Source: JALORV01 sp963775635
GTDB lineage: Bacteria; Pseudomonadota; Gammaproteobacteria; Burkholderiales; Burkholderiaceae_F
Assembly (NCBI GenBank): GCA_963775635.1
Contig: CAVZJO010000015.1
Location: 153,372 to 217,371 of the forward strand
Length of the DNA stretch: 64,000 nucleotides
Reading direction: 5' to 3'
The translations under genes were made by a program, and so were the position numbers. Positions 1 to 8,623 of the stretch are shown here, piece by piece (positions within the stretch are counted from its first letter, which is position 1; each line of letters starts with the position of its first letter). The notes beneath the pieces were generated by a model. It searched no databases and was not told the DNA's origin. It was given only the letters and a program-made list of their open reading frames with translations.

Positions 1-426
1 GCGTTGCCGGTCGACATTTTCCATCGAATAGCACGGCAGCGACGCCACGATCTGGACCCGCATTTTCGCGAGGAAATCGGCGAGGTCCTCATGGCCCGGT
101 TCCTCGAGAATCGTCAGGTTGCAACGATCGATCACCTCGACTCCGCGCTCGCGTGCCTCCAAGACCAGCCGGCGGAAGTGCGGGTTGAGTTCGGGCGCTC
201 CGCCGGTCAGATCGATCGTCGCCACATGTCGAGCGTCGACGACTGCCAGCACGAGATCGATGGTCTCGCTCGACATCTGTTCGGTGCGGTTCGGGCCGGC
301 GTTCACATGGCAGTGCACGCAGGTCTGATTGCAGGTGTAGCCGAGGTTGACCTGCAGCACCTCAAGCGCGCGCCGACGCAGCGGCGGGAAGTCGGTGACC
401 TTCAGCAAGGGCAGGGTGGCGCGCAT
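1..426 (-). CDS. arsS: Arsenosugar biosynthesis radical SAM protein ArsS (partial)
   Basis: The gene reads off the left edge, so only its first 142 residues are present. They match the ArsS (DUF3641) radical SAM family, which acts in arsenosugar synthesis using S-adenosylmethionine. The iron-sulfur cysteine triad CNQTCVHC (C-x3-C-x2-C) lies at residues 32-39, followed by DLTGGAPELNP and a VIDRCNLT stretch typical of the family. The ATG at 426 was chosen because GAAGG lies just upstream. It starts 58 bp after the zinc-finger gene and is probably co-transcribed with the sigma factor. The C-terminal half cannot be seen. Confidence 0.82.
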   Translation of the reverse strand, partial: MRATLPLLKVTDFPPLRRRALEVLQVNLGYTCNQTCVHCHVNAGPNRTEQMSSETIDLVLAVVDARHVATIDLTGGAPELNPHFRRLVLEARERGVEVIDRCNLTILEEPGHEDLADFLAKMRVQIVASLPCYSMENVDRQR

Positions 427-484
427 GCGTGACCTTCGCGAAAGATGGTGGATGTTGCCAGCAAGGATAGTGCGGTCAGCCCGA

Positions 485-673
485 TCAAGACCCCAGACGT
501 TGCATGGCTTCGCGCATGAGATTCAGCTGACGTTCGACCTTGGTGCAGACATCGCAGAACCGCAGGTGCAGCCACAGGCGCCACTGCTGGCTGAATGTCA
601 GCGGCGTGTCCATGCGTGCCGACAGCAGCCGGTGCGCACGGCTGCAGGGGATTCGGATCCAGCCGCCGTTCAT
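485..673 (-). CDS. Zinc-finger (zf-HC2) anti-sigma factor
   Basis: A 62-residue protein with the zf-HC2 fold used by small anti-sigma factors. A first Cys (IPCSRAHRLLSAR) is followed by LHLRFCDVC, the H-x3-C-x2-C half of the zinc site. There is no membrane segment, so it should act in the cytoplasm. Its ATG overlaps the stop of the sigma factor gene by 4 bp (ATGA), which indicates translational coupling. By analogy with other sigma/zf-HC2 pairs it probably binds and restrains the upstream-encoded ECF sigma factor; the inducing signal is unknown. Confidence 0.75.
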   Translation of the reverse strand: MNGGWIRIPCSRAHRLLSARMDTPLTFSQQWRLWLHLRFCDVCTKVERQLNLMREAMQRLGS

Positions 674-1242
674 TTGGTCTTCTCCTGTCCGAACCACTGC
701 AGTTCCAGGCATTCGCGCAGTCGCATGCGCGCGCGAAACAGCATTACGAAACAATTGGTCGACGTGATCCCGATTTCCTTACAGATCTCGGCGGTCTCCA
801 CACCGAGCCATTCGCGCATCATGAAGATCCGTGCGAGGTTGCCGGGCAGCTTGTCGATGCACATCTGCAGCACATCGAAAAACTGCACGCGCGACAGCGA
901 TGCTTCGGGGTCGCCCCAGTCGAGCGGTGCGCTGACGCGATGTCCATTGGCCTGGAACAGCCGGTCGACATCTTCGGTGCCAATGTCCTCCTCGAGCGCG
1001 TCGAAGGAAACCTCGCGCTGGCCGCGACGGAAGTGGTCGATGATCTTGTGCTTCAGGATCCCGACGACCCAGGTCCGGACCTGCGACTGGCCGCTGAATC
1101 GTTCGCGCCCTTCGAGCGCGGCGATCAGCGTGTCGGACACGACGTCCTCGGCCAGGGTGTCGTTGCGCAACTGCAGCTTGGCGATGCGCAGCAGAACCGG
1201 CCGTGCTTCGGTGAGCGCGCGGTCGAACGCCGCAGCATCCAT
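670..1242 (-). CDS. ECF-type RNA polymerase sigma factor
   Basis: A 190-residue sigma-70 family protein with only regions 2 and 4, as in ECF sigma factors. Region 2 covers about residues 10-75 (AEDVVSDTLIAALEG, then TWVVGILKHKIIDHFRR). Region 4 covers about residues 125-180 with a helix-turn-helix (TAEICKEIGITSTNCF). It is followed with a 4-bp overlap by a zf-HC2 anti-sigma gene and then arsS. It begins 12 bp after the dehydrogenase stop, so all four genes may share a transcript. The target regulon cannot be read from this window. Confidence 0.88.
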   Translation of the reverse strand: MDAAAFDRALTEARPVLLRIAKLQLRNDTLAEDVVSDTLIAALEGRERFSGQSQVRTWVVGILKHKIIDHFRRGQREVSFDALEEDIGTEDVDRLFQANGHRVSAPLDWGDPEASLSRVQFFDVLQMCIDKLPGNLARIFMMREWLGVETAEICKEIGITSTNCFVMLFRARMRLRECLELQWFGQEKTK

Positions 1243-1254
1243 CGCCGGCCGAGA

Positions 1255-2160
1255 CTAGGTGCGTGCGTGCCGCAGCCGGCGGATCAGCGACGACGTGTCC
1301 CAGCGACCGCCGCCACGCGCCTGCAGGTCGGCATAGAACTGATCGACGAGCGCGGCCACCGGAAGGGTGGCGCCATTGGTACGCGCTTCGTCGAGACACA
1401 GACCCAGGTCCTTGCGCATCCAGTCGACCGCGAAGCCGAAGTCGAACTTGTCGTCGATCATCGTCGTTCCGCGGTTGTCCATCTGCCAGCTCTGCGCGGC
1501 GCCCTTGCCGATCACCTGCAGCACGAGTTTCATGTCGAGTCCCGCTGCCTGTCCGAAGCTGATGCCTTCCGCCAGGCCTTGGACGAGCCCGGAAATGCAG
1601 ATCTGGTTGACCATTTTCGCGAGCTGGCCGGCGCCGGTATCGCCAATGCGCGTGACGGCCTTGGCGAACGCCATCGCCACCGGCTGTGCGCGTTCGAAGG
1701 GCGCGGGATCGCCGCCGCACATCACTGTCAGCAGGCCGTTGACTGCGCCGGCCTGTCCACCCGAGACAGGCGCATCGATGAAATGCGCTCCGCGCGCGCG
1801 GGCTGCCGCATGCAGTTCGCGGGCAACCATTGCCGATGCGGTCGTGTTGTCGAAGACGATGGCGTCTTTGCCGGTCCCCGATAGGGCCCCGTCGTCACCG
1901 AGCATGACGCCGCGCAAGTCGTTGTCGTTGCCGACGCACGAGAAGACGATCTGCGCACCCGCCGCCGCTTCACGTGGTGTGCGCGCTGCCTGGCCGCCAT
2001 ACTCCTCGACCCATTGATCAGCCTTCTTTGCGGTCCGGTTATAAACGGTGACCCGATGTCCGGCGCGCGCCAGGTGCCCGGCCATCGGGTAGCCCATGAC
2101 TCCCAGGCCGACAAAGGCAACCGACTGCGGTGACACAGGCTCATAGGTTTTGGTCGTCAT
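1255..2160 (-). CDS. NAD(P)-dependent beta-hydroxyacid dehydrogenase (3-HIBADH/GlxR family)
   Basis: A 301-residue dehydrogenase of the 3-hydroxyisobutyrate / tartronate-semialdehyde reductase family. The N-terminal Rossmann motif is FVGLGVMGYPMAGHL at about residues 15-30. The substrate motif DAPVSGGQAGA follows near residue 130, and the family's catalytic lysine appears in LAKMVNQ near residue 180. These enzymes interconvert short beta-hydroxyacids and semialdehydes with NAD or NADP; the substrate cannot be fixed from sequence. It is the first gene of the sigma-factor run. Confidence 0.85.
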   Translation of the reverse strand: MTTKTYEPVSPQSVAFVGLGVMGYPMAGHLARAGHRVTVYNRTAKKADQWVEEYGGQAARTPREAAAGAQIVFSCVGNDNDLRGVMLGDDGALSGTGKDAIVFDNTTASAMVARELHAAARARGAHFIDAPVSGGQAGAVNGLLTVMCGGDPAPFERAQPVAMAFAKAVTRIGDTGAGQLAKMVNQICISGLVQGLAEGISFGQAAGLDMKLVLQVIGKGAAQSWQMDNRGTTMIDDKFDFGFAVDWMRKDLGLCLDEARTNGATLPVAALVDQFYADLQARGGGRWDTSSLIRRLRHART

Positions 2161-2280
2161 GTCGGCATCCGGGAGGCGGAGCGGCCGATTCTATCGACTG
2201 GCCCGCCATCGCGGGACCCGCCCGCGACTACGAGCAGCACAGGGCACCCGCCGGGTGCCTTCGTGGGCGCGTCTTCATTT

Positions 2281-2313
2281 GCTTACTCTTCTTGGCGAGA
2301 CAAGAAAAGTAGC
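2281..2313. repeat. Imperfect hairpin repeat (TTTCTTG type)
   Basis: An imperfect inverted repeat whose arms resemble CTACTTTTCTTG, separated by a short loop containing TTGGCGAG. A related but better-formed hairpin lies at 29375-29409. Both sit in intergenic DNA. They look like members of a short dispersed repeat family, although two copies in one window are weak support. Confidence 0.45.
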
Positions 2314-2397
2314 AGGCTGCGCGGCCCAGAAGTGCGACGTGGAGGGCGGAAAGCGTCGCTGGCGGAGCGGCAGAAACAGGCGCTCCTTGCCTGGCAA

Positions 2398-3546
2398 TCA
2401 GGCGGCCGATCGCTGCGCAACGCTCACGCGACTGTCGGCGAACACCGGACTCATCAGGCCGGACTCCGAGGTGTCGTGTGCGTGTTTGCGGACGCGGATG
2501 TCATTAACCAGTTCGAGCGCGGTGCGCGTGCACGGTGCGAGTTGCGCGCTGCTGGTGCCGAGCGGGGTCACGCGCTCGCCCCAGCGCACGAGGTGCGAAC
2601 ACAGCGTCAGTCCGCCGCCGAAGCCTGGCATCAGGATCATCGCCCCCGGCTTGACCCGGCCTTCTTCGAGCGCAGCAACGAGCGCCACCGGCACGGTGGC
2701 GGCCGACATGTTGCCGTAGCGCTGTACGGTCAGGAATACCTTGTCCATCGGCAGGCGCGTGTGTTTGGCCACCGATTCGATGATGCGCAGGTTGGCCTGA
2801 TGCGGGATGACGATGTCAATCTCGTCGGCGCTGACACCGCACTTGGCCAGCACCTTCTCGGAGGCGAGCGCCATCCCCTTAACAGCCTTCTTGAAAATCT
2901 CCTGGCCATCGAAGTCCCACAGCGTGTCGCCGAACTGCACGCCGCGATTGGCGTATATGCAGCCCATGCCGCGCACGCGCAGGATCTGGCGCGCATCCGC
3001 ATAGCAGCCGAGCTGCTCCGCCAGCAGGCCTTCCTTCGTGTCGCTCGCCTGCAGCACGACCGCCGCGCAGCCGTCGCCAAACAGCACGGCGACGTTGCGG
3101 TTGGCCCAGTCCATGTACGGCGAGATTAATTCGACGCCAATGACCAGCGCATTGTTCACGGCACCGGTGCGGATCATCGCGGTTGCACACGACAGCCCGT
3201 AGAGGAAACTGGTGCAGGCGGTGTTGATGTCCATTGACGCCGCATTGACCGCGCCCAGCGTCAGTTGCACGCCCGAGGCGCTGTTCGGCACCTGCTCGTC
3301 GTTGCTGCAGCTTCCATAGACGATCAGGTCGAGCTCGTCGGCGGCCAGCCCGGCACACGCGAGCGCGCGAGCGCCTGCCACCGATGCCAACTCGATCGCG
3401 CCGACGTGCGAGATTCGGCGCTCCTTCATGCCGGTGCGCGAGACGATCCAGTCGTCCGTCGTGTCCAGGAACGTCGCGAGGTCCTGGTTCGACAGGATCG
3501 ACGGCGGCATGCACTTGCCCCAACCGGTGATCGCTGCGTAGGTCAT
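2398..3546 (-). CDS. Beta-ketoacyl-ACP synthase III family protein
   Basis: A 382-residue FabH-type thiolase-fold enzyme, which condenses an acyl-CoA or acyl donor with malonyl-ACP. The Cys-His-Asn triad is present: Cys in NTACTSF near residue 112, His in IPHQANLRI near 248 and Asn in RYGNMSAA near 277. The normal family end (GFGGGLTLCSHLVRW) is followed by about 40 extra residues ending in SVAQRSAA. The ATG at 3546 was chosen because homology starts at MTYAAITGWG; the longer frame upstream has no domain support. It is a lone gene, so the physiological substrate is uncertain. Confidence 0.85.
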   Translation of the reverse strand: MTYAAITGWGKCMPPSILSNQDLATFLDTTDDWIVSRTGMKERRISHVGAIELASVAGARALACAGLAADELDLIVYGSCSNDEQVPNSASGVQLTLGAVNAASMDINTACTSFLYGLSCATAMIRTGAVNNALVIGVELISPYMDWANRNVAVLFGDGCAAVVLQASDTKEGLLAEQLGCYADARQILRVRGMGCIYANRGVQFGDTLWDFDGQEIFKKAVKGMALASEKVLAKCGVSADEIDIVIPHQANLRIIESVAKHTRLPMDKVFLTVQRYGNMSAATVPVALVAALEEGRVKPGAMILMPGFGGGLTLCSHLVRWGERVTPLGTSSAQLAPCTRTALELVNDIRVRKHAHDTSESGLMSPVFADSRVSVAQRSAA

Positions 3547-3954
3547 GGTTGTCCTTGTGTCCCCGGCCGGTTCGTGCGTGCGCGCCGCCTCCCGAAGCGG
3601 CGATTCTCTCAAAATCCGCGTTTCAGGTCGGAACCCAGCCGGCGCCGCCAGCACAAGCGTGGCGGACTGATGCCGATTGCACAGTGAGGCGTCAGCCGTC
3701 GATCGGTGTTGGCATCACGTAGTGACCCAGCGACTCGGAGAAGACGCCGATCCGAGCGCGAGTGTTGCCGCACTGTGAAGTACATCTGCCCGCTTTGGGG
3801 CCGATCGATAGCAGCGCCGGCGGCCCGCGGCAATTGGCCGCGTGAAGCCATTGTGGCCCGGCCGCGACGCAGGTGTCGGTCACGAAAGAGTGCAGCAAGC
3901 GGTCTGAGCTGCTCGCCGCTGCCGCCGGCCTGCGCCGGCGGCCATTCAGTGCGT
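3547..3954. other. Intergenic region of about 400 bp
   Basis: No convincing gene is seen. It holds a GC-rich hairpin near its right end (listed separately) and the upstream region of the ketoacyl synthase. The stretch around 3770-3815 (CTTTGGGGCCGATCGATAGC) resembles short non-coding repeats seen in other genomes, but no second close copy was found here. Confidence 0.4.
3921..3942 (-). terminator. Putative stem-loop downstream of the SYLF lipoprotein gene
   Basis: Perfect 9-bp arms (GCCGCCGGC and its complement) with a 4-base loop, starting 12 bp after the SYLF gene stop. There is no T-tract, so it may be a weak or factor-assisted terminator or simply an mRNA-stabilising hairpin. Confidence 0.4.
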
Positions 3955-4539
3955 TCAGACGGCCAGGCGCGTGAACTTGGTGCCCTGGAAGCTGAGGCCC
4001 GCCATCAGGCCGGTGTTGGTCAGCACGTAGGCGGCAATCGGCTGCTGCGGCGTCGGCGCCTTGATGGCGCTGTTTCTGCCGACATTGGACACCGCGACGG
4101 TGGCGTCCGCGCCCGCGCTCCAGCCGCTGCCTTTGGTAAAGCCTTCCAGCGCCCCCGGCGTCAGGAACACGATGAAGACCGACTGCGACTGCGCGCCACC
4201 GAGCAGGCCGATCTGGGCTTCGGACATGCGCCAGTAGCTGGCGCTCTTGTCCGCGACGCGCAGCACACCATTGCCGCCAGCTCCACCAAAGATCAAGCCG
4301 CCTGACACGACGTTGGGCAGCACCAGCACACCCTGTGCGGACTGGATCAGCTCGCGCGATCCGCTGACTTCCTTGTACAGCCGAGCCAGCGCTGCATCCG
4401 ATTCCGTGTCGATTGCGCGACGCAGTTCCGCCGGGTCCGTAGTCGGCGACGGCGTCTGGCTGGTGGTCCTGCAGCCCGCCAGCCAGAACGGCGACGCCGC
4501 CGCGGCAGCCGCCAGCACCACAAATTCCCGTTTTCTCAT
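3955..4539 (-). CDS. SYLF (Ysc84) domain lipoprotein
   Basis: A 194-residue exported lipoprotein. The N terminus (MRKREFVVLAAAAAAS) is a signal peptide ending in the lipobox WLAGC, with Cys near residue 22. The remainder is a SYLF/Ysc84 lipid-binding domain (AQGVLVLPNVVSGGLIFGG and an alanine-rich C-terminal half). Relatives in beta- and gammaproteobacteria are small envelope lipoproteins of unknown function. The ATG at 4539 was picked because it gives a proper signal peptide; an upstream in-frame Met would bury it. No operon partner is evident. Confidence 0.82.
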   Translation of the reverse strand: MRKREFVVLAAAAAASPFWLAGCRTTSQTPSPTTDPAELRRAIDTESDAALARLYKEVSGSRELIQSAQGVLVLPNVVSGGLIFGGAGGNGVLRVADKSASYWRMSEAQIGLLGGAQSQSVFIVFLTPGALEGFTKGSGWSAGADATVAVSNVGRNSAIKAPTPQQPIAAYVLTNTGLMAGLSFQGTKFTRLAV

Positions 4540-4704
4540 TTCCGACCTCGCTCTTGGCAGAAAACCCCCTGCCCACGAGGTCATGTAGCAATCTCGGCAC
4601 CCGCTCTATCCGGAAGGGACGCTCAAACGCGTTGCGGGCGCGGGGTGTATTGCCCGAGCTGACGACGGCGTCGGGTCAACTTCTTGCTTCTCTGCCCGAG
4701 CGGT

Positions 4705-6339
4705 TTAGTACCCGGCCGCGAGTCCGTCCCGGCGCGAATCGCTGGCGGCGACGTAACCCTCGACGGCCGGATCGCCGAGACGCCAGATAAACTGGCCGGA
4801 ACCGAAGTCCATGTAGCTGTCGCTCCCGCTCCTGATGCGGTGGCCGCGCCGGGACAGCTCCTCGACGACCGCGAGCGGCAGCGTGGCCTCGACCTCGAGA
4901 TCCAGCCCGCTCATCACCTTCCAGCGCGGCGCATCGCAGGCGGCCTGCGGCTGCTGGCGCGCGAGCAGCATCCGGATCAGCGTCTGCACATGGCCCTGCG
5001 GCTGCATGTTGCCGCCCATCACGCCAAAGCTCATCTGCGGCTCGCCGTCCTTCATCAGCAACGCCGGAATGATCGTGTGAAATGGCCGCTTGCCCGGCGC
5101 GACAACGTTGGGGCTAGCGGCTTCCATCGAAAAGCCGTAGCCGCGGTTCTGCAGCGAGATACCGTAGCCGGGGACGACGACACCCGATCCGAACCCCATG
5201 TAGTTCGACTGGATCAGCGAAATCATCATTCCGTCCGCGTCGGCTGCGGTCAGGTAAACCGTGCCGCCGCTCGGCGCCCCGGGAGCAGCGTCCTGCGCGC
5301 GCCGCATGTCGATGCTGCGCGCGCGCCGCGCCAGATAGGCATCGTCGAGCAGATCTTGCACCGTTACGCGCATGCTGCGCGGATCGGCGACGTACGCATA
5401 GGTGTCAGCGAATGCGAGCTTCATCGCCTCGATCGCGACGTGATTCCAGTCGGCGCCGTCGACGGGGTACTCGGCCAGTGCCGTGTGCTTGAGTAAGCCG
5501 AGGCAGGCGAGCGCGGCGATTCCTTGCCCGTTCGGCGGAATCTCGTGCAAGTCATGGCCTACGAAGGTCGTGGAGATCGTCCCGACCCAGCCGTGGTCCT
5601 GCACGAAGTCCCAGTAGCCGGCGAGGTCCGCCGCAGTCAGCGCACCGCCGGTGTCACGTGCATGTCGCTCGATAGCCGTCGCTATCTCGCCGTGATAGAA
5701 CGCCGCACCGCCTTCGTCGGCGATCAGGCGCAGCGTGCGAGCGGCGCCGGCGAGGACAAACCGTTCACCGACATGCGGCGCGCGCCCGCGCGGCATGAAG
5801 TGCTCTGCGTAGCCCGGGCCGTCTTGCAGTAGCGGCACTGCGCGCTGCCATTTGTCGTGCACGATCGCCGAGACCGAAAAGCCACGCTCGGCGTACTCGA
5901 TGGCAGGCGCGAGCACGTCGCTCCAGGCCAGCTTGCCGAGCCGCTGGTGCAGCATCGACCAGCCGGCGACGGCACCTGGGACGGTCACCGTGTCCCAGCC
6001 GCGCACCGGCCGGTCGTGCGCGAAGTTCTCGCCGTACCGGCGCCGGAAGTAGTCGAGCGACCACGCTGCCGGCGAGGTTCCGCTCGAGTTCAGCCCGAGC
6101 AGCTCGCGCGAGGTTGGATCCCACACGATGGCGAAATTGTCGGAGCCGAGGCCGTTGCTGCACGGCTCGGTCATCGTAATCACCGCTGCCGCGGCCACTG
6201 CGGCGTCGACGGCGTTGCCGCCCGACTGCAGCATGCGCAACCCTGCTTGCGCGGCGAGCGGCTGGCTGGTCGCCACCAGGTTGTTGGCGAAGACCGGCGT
6301 ACGTACGGTCGGGTACGGATTGGTCCAATCGAAATTCAT
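4705..6339 (-). CDS. Gamma-glutamyltransferase family protein (Ntn hydrolase)
   Basis: A 544-residue gamma-glutamyltranspeptidase homologue. Family enzymes self-cleave before a catalytic Thr and hydrolyse or transfer gamma-glutamyl groups. The N-terminal signature SGGNAVDAAVAAA lies near residues 37-49. The predicted cleavage site is in SGGTVYLTAADADG near residue 359, with the Thr present but followed by VYL rather than the usual THL. No clear signal peptide is visible, so a cytoplasmic place is possible. Its neighbour is the tctAB transporter, which may import its substrate. Confidence 0.83.
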   Translation of the reverse strand: MNFDWTNPYPTVRTPVFANNLVATSQPLAAQAGLRMLQSGGNAVDAAVAAAAVITMTEPCSNGLGSDNFAIVWDPTSRELLGLNSSGTSPAAWSLDYFRRRYGENFAHDRPVRGWDTVTVPGAVAGWSMLHQRLGKLAWSDVLAPAIEYAERGFSVSAIVHDKWQRAVPLLQDGPGYAEHFMPRGRAPHVGERFVLAGAARTLRLIADEGGAAFYHGEIATAIERHARDTGGALTAADLAGYWDFVQDHGWVGTISTTFVGHDLHEIPPNGQGIAALACLGLLKHTALAEYPVDGADWNHVAIEAMKLAFADTYAYVADPRSMRVTVQDLLDDAYLARRARSIDMRRAQDAAPGAPSGGTVYLTAADADGMMISLIQSNYMGFGSGVVVPGYGISLQNRGYGFSMEAASPNVVAPGKRPFHTIIPALLMKDGEPQMSFGVMGGNMQPQGHVQTLIRMLLARQQPQAACDAPRWKVMSGLDLEVEATLPLAVVEELSRRGHRIRSGSDSYMDFGSGQFIWRLGDPAVEGYVAASDSRRDGLAAGY

Positions 6340-6397
6340 TGCGTTCCGACCCTCGCCGCGCCCGACTGCTTCCGATTGGCTAGGCAACGCGACAAGC

Positions 6398-7907
6398 TCA
6401 GTCGACCTCGTGGAATGCTTCCTCGCGCGTCCTCTTGATCTGCGGCAGCGCCACGATCACGACCAGCGCGGCCGCGGCGATCAGCAGCCCGAGCGACAGC
6501 GGACGCGTGAGGAAAACCGTCGGATCGCCGCGCGACAACAGCATCGCGCGCCGCAGGTTCTCCTCCATCATCGGCCCGAGGATGAAACCGAGTATCAGCG
6601 GTGCCGGCTCACACCTGAGCTTGTAGAACAGGTAACCGAGCACGCCGAAGCCCGCGGTCATCGTGACATCGAACGAGTTGTTGTTGATCGAGTACACGCC
6701 GATGCAGCAGAAGACGAGGATCGCCGGATACAGCAGCCGGTACGGCACCTTCAGCAACTGGACCCAGATGCCGATCAGCGGCAGGTTCAGGACCACCAGC
6801 ATCAGGTTGCCGATCCACATCGAGGCGATCAGGCCCCAGAACAGCGTCGGGTTGCTGGTCATCACCTGCGGGCCCGGTTGGATGTTGTGGATCGTCATCG
6901 CGCCGACCATCAGCGCCATCACCGCATTGGGCGGGATGCCGAGCGTCAGCATCGGAATGAAAGAAGTCTGTGCGCCGGCGTTGTTGGCGGACTCGGGGGC
7001 CGCCACGCCGCGGATGTTGCCCTGTCCGAACGGGACCTTCGGATTGCGCGTCACCTTCTTTTCGACGGTATAGGCCGCGAACGCCGCGAGCAGCGCGCCG
7101 CCGCCGGGCAGTACGCCGAGAACTGACCCGAGTGAGGTGCCACGGAGCACTGCGGGGACGGCTTCCTTGAACTCCGCCATGCTCGGGAGCAGGCGTCCGA
7201 CCTTGTCAGTGAATACCTGCCGCTCACCCTTGTGCTCCAGATTGGCGATGATTTCGGCGAAACCGAACACGCCCATTGCCACCGACACGAAGCCGATGCC
7301 GTCGGACAGTTCGGGCACGTCAAAGTTGAAGCGTGCGACGCCCGAATTGACGTCGGTACCAACCAGTCCGAGCAGCAGGCCGAGCACGATCATCGCGATC
7401 GCCTTGATCAGCGATCCGGAGGCGAGCACGACTGCGCCGATCAGCCCCAGCACCATCAGCGAGAAATACTCGGCCGGGTCCGAACTTGAATGCCAGTTCG
7501 ACCATCGGCTCCGCCAGCGCCGCGAGGATCAGCGTGCCGACCGTGCCGGCGAAGAACGAACCGAGCGCCGCCGTAGCGAGTGCCGCGCCGGCGCGGCCAC
7601 GGCGTGCCATCTGGTAGCCGTCGATGCAGGTGACGACCGACGACGATTCGCCGGGCAGGTTGACCAGGATTGCGGTGGTGGAGCCGCCGTACTGCGCGCC
7701 GTAGTAGATCCCCGCCAGCATGATCAGCGCCGAGGTCGGCTCGAGTGCGTACGTCGTCGGCAGCAGCATCGCCAGCGTGGCGATCGGGCCGATTCCCGGC
7801 AGTACGCCGATCAGTGTGCCGATCAGCACGCCGGTGAACGCATACAGCAGATTGGCGAGCGTGAGCGCGGTGGAGAACCCGAGCATGAGGTTGTCAACGA
7901 GATCCAC
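6398..7907 (-). pseudogene. tctA: Tripartite tricarboxylate transporter permease TctA, frameshifted
   Basis: Two reading frames together encode a complete TctA of about 500 residues, the large membrane subunit of a Tct carboxylate importer. The first frame runs from ATG 7907 (MDLVDNLMLGFSTALTL) through LIGVLPGIGPIATLAMLLP to AFKFGP. The second resumes with YFSLMVLGLIGAVVLASG and ends at 6398. One surplus base in the C/G run at about 7472-7480 separates them; dropping it restores GPAEYFSLMVLG. It starts 11 bp after tctB. Either the gene is recently dead or the base is a sequence error. The solute receptor (TctC/Bug) is absent nearby. Confidence 0.85.
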
Positions 7908-7918
7908 GGGTCACCTCG

Positions 7919-8380
7919 TCAGTTCTGCATGAAGGCGGGCAGGACGGGAATCGTCATGCCCAGGCCATAGATGAAGACCGCGAGCACGAGCACCGCCAGC
8001 CCGACGGTCAGCAGCAGTACATCGCGTAGCCGGAACTGATCGCCCCCGAGGCTCGAAACAAAGACGAGCGTGGCCAGCGCCACCAGCATGCCGGCCGGCC
8101 GCAGCAGCAGGCCGAATGCGACGACCGCACCCAGCACCAGCAAAAGCGGTTTGAAGTGGAACTTGTCGACCCGGTGTTCCTCGGCGCCCGGCGATAGGCC
8201 CTTGATCGTCACGATGACACCGAGCACTAACAGCAGGCCGCCCAGCATCGTCGGAAAGAACGCCGGCCCCATGCGCGCGGCGGTGCCCATGTCGTACGAG
8301 CGCGCGACCGCGACGAAGCCGAGCCCGAAGGCGGCGAACATGATTCCGGACCAGAAGTCCTTGGCGTCCCTGATCTTCAT
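7919..8380 (-). CDS. tctB: Tripartite tricarboxylate transporter small permease TctB
   Basis: A 153-residue membrane protein with four hydrophobic segments and the TctB start MKIRDAKDFWSGIMF. TctB is the small membrane subunit that works with TctA and a periplasmic receptor to import carboxylates using an ion gradient. A GGGGGAG ribosome site precedes the ATG. It lies between a truncated copy of its own N terminus (upstream) and tctA (downstream). Confidence 0.88.
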   Translation of the reverse strand: MKIRDAKDFWSGIMFAAFGLGFVAVARSYDMGTAARMGPAFFPTMLGGLLLVLGVIVTIKGLSPGAEEHRVDKFHFKPLLLVLGAVVAFGLLLRPAGMLVALATLVFVSSLGGDQFRLRDVLLLTVGLAVLVLAVFIYGLGMTIPVLPAFMQN

Positions 8381-8394
8381 CCTGCTCCCCCGGT

Positions 8395-8493
8395 TCAGTC
8401 GATTCGAGCGCCGGGCAACGAGGCGGCGCGCTGCGGCGTGGTGACGGCGAACATGACGCCGGACCAGAAGTCTTTTTGGTTTCGGATGTTCAA
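8395..8493 (-). pseudogene. Truncated second TctB N terminus (32 codons)
   Basis: A TTG-started frame with a strong AGGAGG site 5 bases upstream encodes NIRNQKDFWSGVMFAV, then TTPQRAASLPGARID and a stop. The first 16 residues parallel the TctB start just downstream (KIRDAKDFWSGIMFAA); the tail does not. It looks like what remains after deletion of most of an older tctB gene. It could still be translated as a short leader peptide ahead of tctB. Confidence 0.6.
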
Positions 8494-8623
8494 GGATGCC
8501 TCCTGCCTGTGCTCGCCGCGGTACTCCGGGTTTGCCCGACCTCTACGGGTGCCGGGCATTCTAGCCACACGATTAGTCCGGGCGACTCATATATTTCTCG
8601 GCTGCTGCTTTGCAACAAAGTAA

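Noticed and set aside
595..1884. A plus-strand open frame of 429 codons
   Set aside because: It is antisense to the sigma factor and dehydrogenase genes and matches nothing.
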